14,625 nt of DNA from an uncultured Bacilli bacterium. Lineage in GTDB: Bacteria > Bacillota_I > Bacilli_A > RF39 > UBA660. The translations under genes and the position numbers were made by a program. The notes beneath the pieces were generated by a model that worked only from the letters and a program-made list of their open reading frames with translations, did no database searches and was not told the origin of the DNA. This document shows positions 12,709-14,625 of this stretch, piece by piece. The stretch's first letter is position 1. Each line of letters starts with the position of its first letter. Where the stretch lies: assembly GCA_934096605.1 (NCBI GenBank), contig CAKOMI010000030.1, positions 1-14,625 of the forward strand, read 5' to 3'.

Positions 12709-13953
12709 ATGTTAATAGAATTTAGCATTACAAATTTTTTATCATTTAAAGAAAAAAATACTTTTTCAATGATTGCATCTTCAGACAATACTTTGGAAGA
12801 TAATTTTACAAGTATAGGAAATGAAAAGCTATTAAAGATGACTGCATTATATGGTGCAAACGCATCTGGTAAAAGTAATTTATTTAAAATATTAGCTTTA
12901 ATAAGTAATATGATAAGACAATCAAATTTTATTAATCCAAATGTTTTGTTACCAATAATACCATTTAAGTTAGATAGAGAAACTATAAAGAAGCCAAGTG
13001 AGTTTGAAATAAAATTTTTAATTGATGGTGTAAGGTATATATATGGGTTTGAAGCAGATGCTAAAAATATTTATAAAGAATATTTAACATATTATCCAAA
13101 TGGCAGACCAGTTAAAATATTTAATAGAGAAAATATCAATGAATATTCATTTAATGTAAGTGATGAAAAATTTTTAAATGATGTTAAAGAAAAGAATACT
13201 GCCAATAAGTTTTTTATAACAACGGCAACTAATTGGAATTTTGAAAAAACAAAACCAGCATTTGATTTTTTAACTGAGAAACTAGGCGTAGTAATGTCAT
13301 ATGAACAATTAAATAATTATTCTTATAATATGTATTATAATGATAATGATAAAACTTTAGAAAAATTTGCACTTAAATTTTTAGAAAAAGCAGATTTTAA
13401 TATTAAAGGCTATAAGGTTATACAAGAAAAAATGACGGATGAATTAATTAGTACATTACCTGATATTATGAGACCATTTATACCAACAAATACACCTATG
13501 TTTAAAGTAAATACAACTCATATTGCAAATGGTGATAAATATGATTTTGATATTTCGGAAGAATCATTAGGTACACAAGTAATATTTTCATTTATACCAG
13601 TTATTAAAGATGTAATTGATAATGGTAAAGTATTATTAATTGATGAGTTTGATAAAAGCTTGCACCCATATATTGTCAAATATATAGTTGAATTATTTAA
13701 TGATCCAGATTTGAACAAAAATAATGCTCAGTTAATATTTAATACACATGATACCAATTTATTAGATTTAGAGTTACTAAGAAGAGATCAAATATGGTTT
13801 ACGGAAAAGAATCCAGAAAATGGAGAAAGTACATTATATGCTTTAGATGACTTCTCTATAAGAAAATCTGAAAATGTTGAGAAGGGTTATTTATTAGGAA
13901 GATATGGTGCTGTGCCATTCTTAGTAAGTAATTTCGATGACTTTAAAGAGTAA
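12709..13953 (+). CDS. AAA family ATPase, RloA/AbiLi-like
   Basis: This 414-residue ABC/SMC-type ATPase belongs to the AAA_15/AAA_21 group used in many anti-phage systems. It opens with FSITNFLSFKEKNTF (5-19), the usual start of this group. Walker A is GANASGKS (49-56), the signature-like segment is ESLGTQ (285-290), Walker B is VLLIDE (308-313) followed by FDKSLHP, and the switch His lies in NTHD (345-348). There is no C-terminal Toprim domain, so it is not a one-piece OLD nuclease; the Toprim function appears to be supplied by the next gene. I start at ATG 12709, with AAGGAGATGAT just upstream, rather than an earlier in-frame TTG at 12643 that precedes the promoter. The next gene begins two bases after the stop. 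Confidence 0.88.
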   Translation: MLIEFSITNFLSFKEKNTFSMIASSDNTLEDNFTSIGNEKLLKMTALYGANASGKSNLFKILALISNMIRQSNFINPNVLLPIIPFKLDRETIKKPSEFEIKFLIDGVRYIYGFEADAKNIYKEYLTYYPNGRPVKIFNRENINEYSFNVSDEKFLNDVKEKNTANKFFITTATNWNFEKTKPAFDFLTEKLGVVMSYEQLNNYSYNMYYNDNDKTLEKFALKFLEKADFNIKGYKVIQEKMTDELISTLPDIMRPFIPTNTPMFKVNTTHIANGDKYDFDISEESLGTQVIFSFIPVIKDVIDNGKVLLIDEFDKSLHPYIVKYIVELFNDPDLNKNNAQLIFNTHDTNLLDLELLRRDQIWFTEKNPENGESTLYALDDFSIRKSENVEKGYLLGRYGAVPFLVSNFDDFKE

Positions 13954-13955
13954 AT

Positions 13956-14567
13956 ATGAGCAGTAGAGATAGACAAAGAAATAGAAATGACCGTAGATCA
14001 AAAAGAGTAATATTAGTAGCTTATGAGGGTAAAAATAAAACTGAAAGAAATTATTTTGATAGCTTTAAAGGTATAGATAAAAATTATACAATTAAAGTAG
14101 TTCCTGGTAATGAAACAGATCCAGTAAATTTAGTTAAACAAACAATAGATAAAGCGAAAGAATTAAGATTAGTATTAGAAGATGATGATAGAGCATTTTG
14201 TATATTTGATACAGATGTTAATCCTAGTAAAAATACTCAAATAAAAGAAGCAATAAAATTAGCACAAAATAATAGTGTAGTCGTAATTACATCTTCACCT
14301 TGTATAGAAACGTGGTTTTTATTACATTATGAATATACGACTGCTAACATGAATAATGATGCAGTAATAAAAAGATTAAAAGAGCATTTTCCAAAATATA
14401 CTAAGAATTGTAATATGTATCCAATTATTGTTGATAAAACTAAAGAAGCATATGATAATGCTAAAAAATTGGAAAAATATCAAAAAGAAAATAATAGAGA
14501 TATTCAATCAGTTGAAGCTAATCCCCATTCAGATGTTTATCAAATAATAGATGAATTAGAAAAATAA
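13956..14567 (+). CDS. RloB/AbiLii-like Toprim-type effector
   Basis: This 203-residue protein matches the RloB family. The basic N-terminus (SSRDRQRNRNDRRSKR) is followed by VILVAYEGKNKTERNYF (18-34), where Glu24 corresponds to the Toprim glutamate, then AFCIFDTDVNP (80-90) with the DxD motif Asp85/Asp87, then SSPCIETWFLLHYE (113-126), the conserved (S/N)PxxExWxLLH block, and a C-terminal NPHSDVYQIIDEL (189-201). All key acidic residues are present, so metal-dependent nuclease activity is plausible. The gene follows the ATPase by two bases with only a weak ribosome binding site, which implies translational coupling. RloA/RloB and AbiLi/AbiLii pairs, and the related PARIS pairs, act in phage defense. 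Anti-phage activity here is inferred. Confidence 0.87.
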   Translation: MSSRDRQRNRNDRRSKRVILVAYEGKNKTERNYFDSFKGIDKNYTIKVVPGNETDPVNLVKQTIDKAKELRLVLEDDDRAFCIFDTDVNPSKNTQIKEAIKLAQNNSVVVITSSPCIETWFLLHYEYTTANMNNDAVIKRLKEHFPKYTKNCNMYPIIVDKTKEAYDNAKKLEKYQKENNRDIQSVEANPHSDVYQIIDELEK

Positions 14568-14597
14568 AAAGAGACCTAGTCCTTTAATGGACTAGGT
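14568..14597. terminator. Hairpin after the RloB-like gene, possible terminator
   Basis: ACCTAGTCC (14574-14582) pairs perfectly with GGACTAGGT (14589-14597), 6-nt loop. No T-tract follows on the plus strand. On the minus strand CTCTTTTT follows, so it may mainly stop a convergent gene beyond the window while marking the island's end. Confidence 0.5.
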
Positions 14598-14625
14598 TAT
14601 CTGATATATTAACTAATAAAACTAA

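Noticed and set aside
12709..13953. OLD-family nuclease or RecF
   Set aside because: It lacks a C-terminal Toprim domain and RecF-specific blocks; pairing with an RloB-like gene fits RloA/AbiLi better.

Overview
The window is AT-rich (roughly 30% G+C by eye) and looks like a low-GC Bacillota chromosome. UGA works as a stop codon: tsaB ends in a TGA inside an ATGA overlap and recG ends in TGA, so this is not the Mycoplasma code. Strong AGGAGG-type ribosome binding sites, TTGACA/TATAAT promoters, many compact U-tract terminators and a Cys-rich CotY/CotZ-type spore coat protein point to an endospore-forming lineage, possibly an uncultured gut Bacilli or Clostridia group. The exact taxon is inference.

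Region 1 (1-611) has no protein gene. It holds a tandem terminator and then a candidate structured non-coding RNA of about 387 nt with a consensus promoter (112-140), many hairpins including a three-way junction, and an intrinsic terminator (506-533). Region 2 (612-4179) is the t6A tRNA-modification cluster (tsaE, tsaB, a rimI-type acetyltransferase, tsaD), a convergent small coiled-coil protein gene on the minus strand, and trmB (tRNA m7G46 methyltransferase). Region 3 (4236-6518) is an envelope-type operon: lipoprotein, an unrecognised charged and disordered protein, a DUF948/YtxG-like membrane protein and a YtxH-like protein, closed by a terminator. Region 4 (6579-8956) holds a small Tyr/Gly-rich protein, a membrane-anchored and apparently degenerate PTS EIIB-domain protein on the minus strand, the CotY/CotZ-like gene with a sigma-K-like promoter, and a large unrecognised membrane-anchored protein.

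Region 5 (8999-11281) is recG flanked on each side by a candidate small RNA of about 95 nt. Both RNAs share a layout: TTGACAAA promoter, two hairpins, an unpaired ACCCC stretch, then a terminator hairpin. The -35 box of the second overlaps the recG stop codon.

Region 6 (11282-14625) reads as an accessory island with C-poorer codon use: an AbiEi-family regulator without its usual AbiEii toxin, a DUF7695-like zinc-ribbon protein, an unrecognised 104-residue protein, and a two-gene module of an AAA ATPase (RloA/AbiLi-like) with an RloB/AbiLii-like Toprim-type protein. This ATPase plus Toprim pair is typical of anti-phage abortive-infection systems. The most notable signals are the three RNA candidates and the unusual gene set around the RloAB-type pair.
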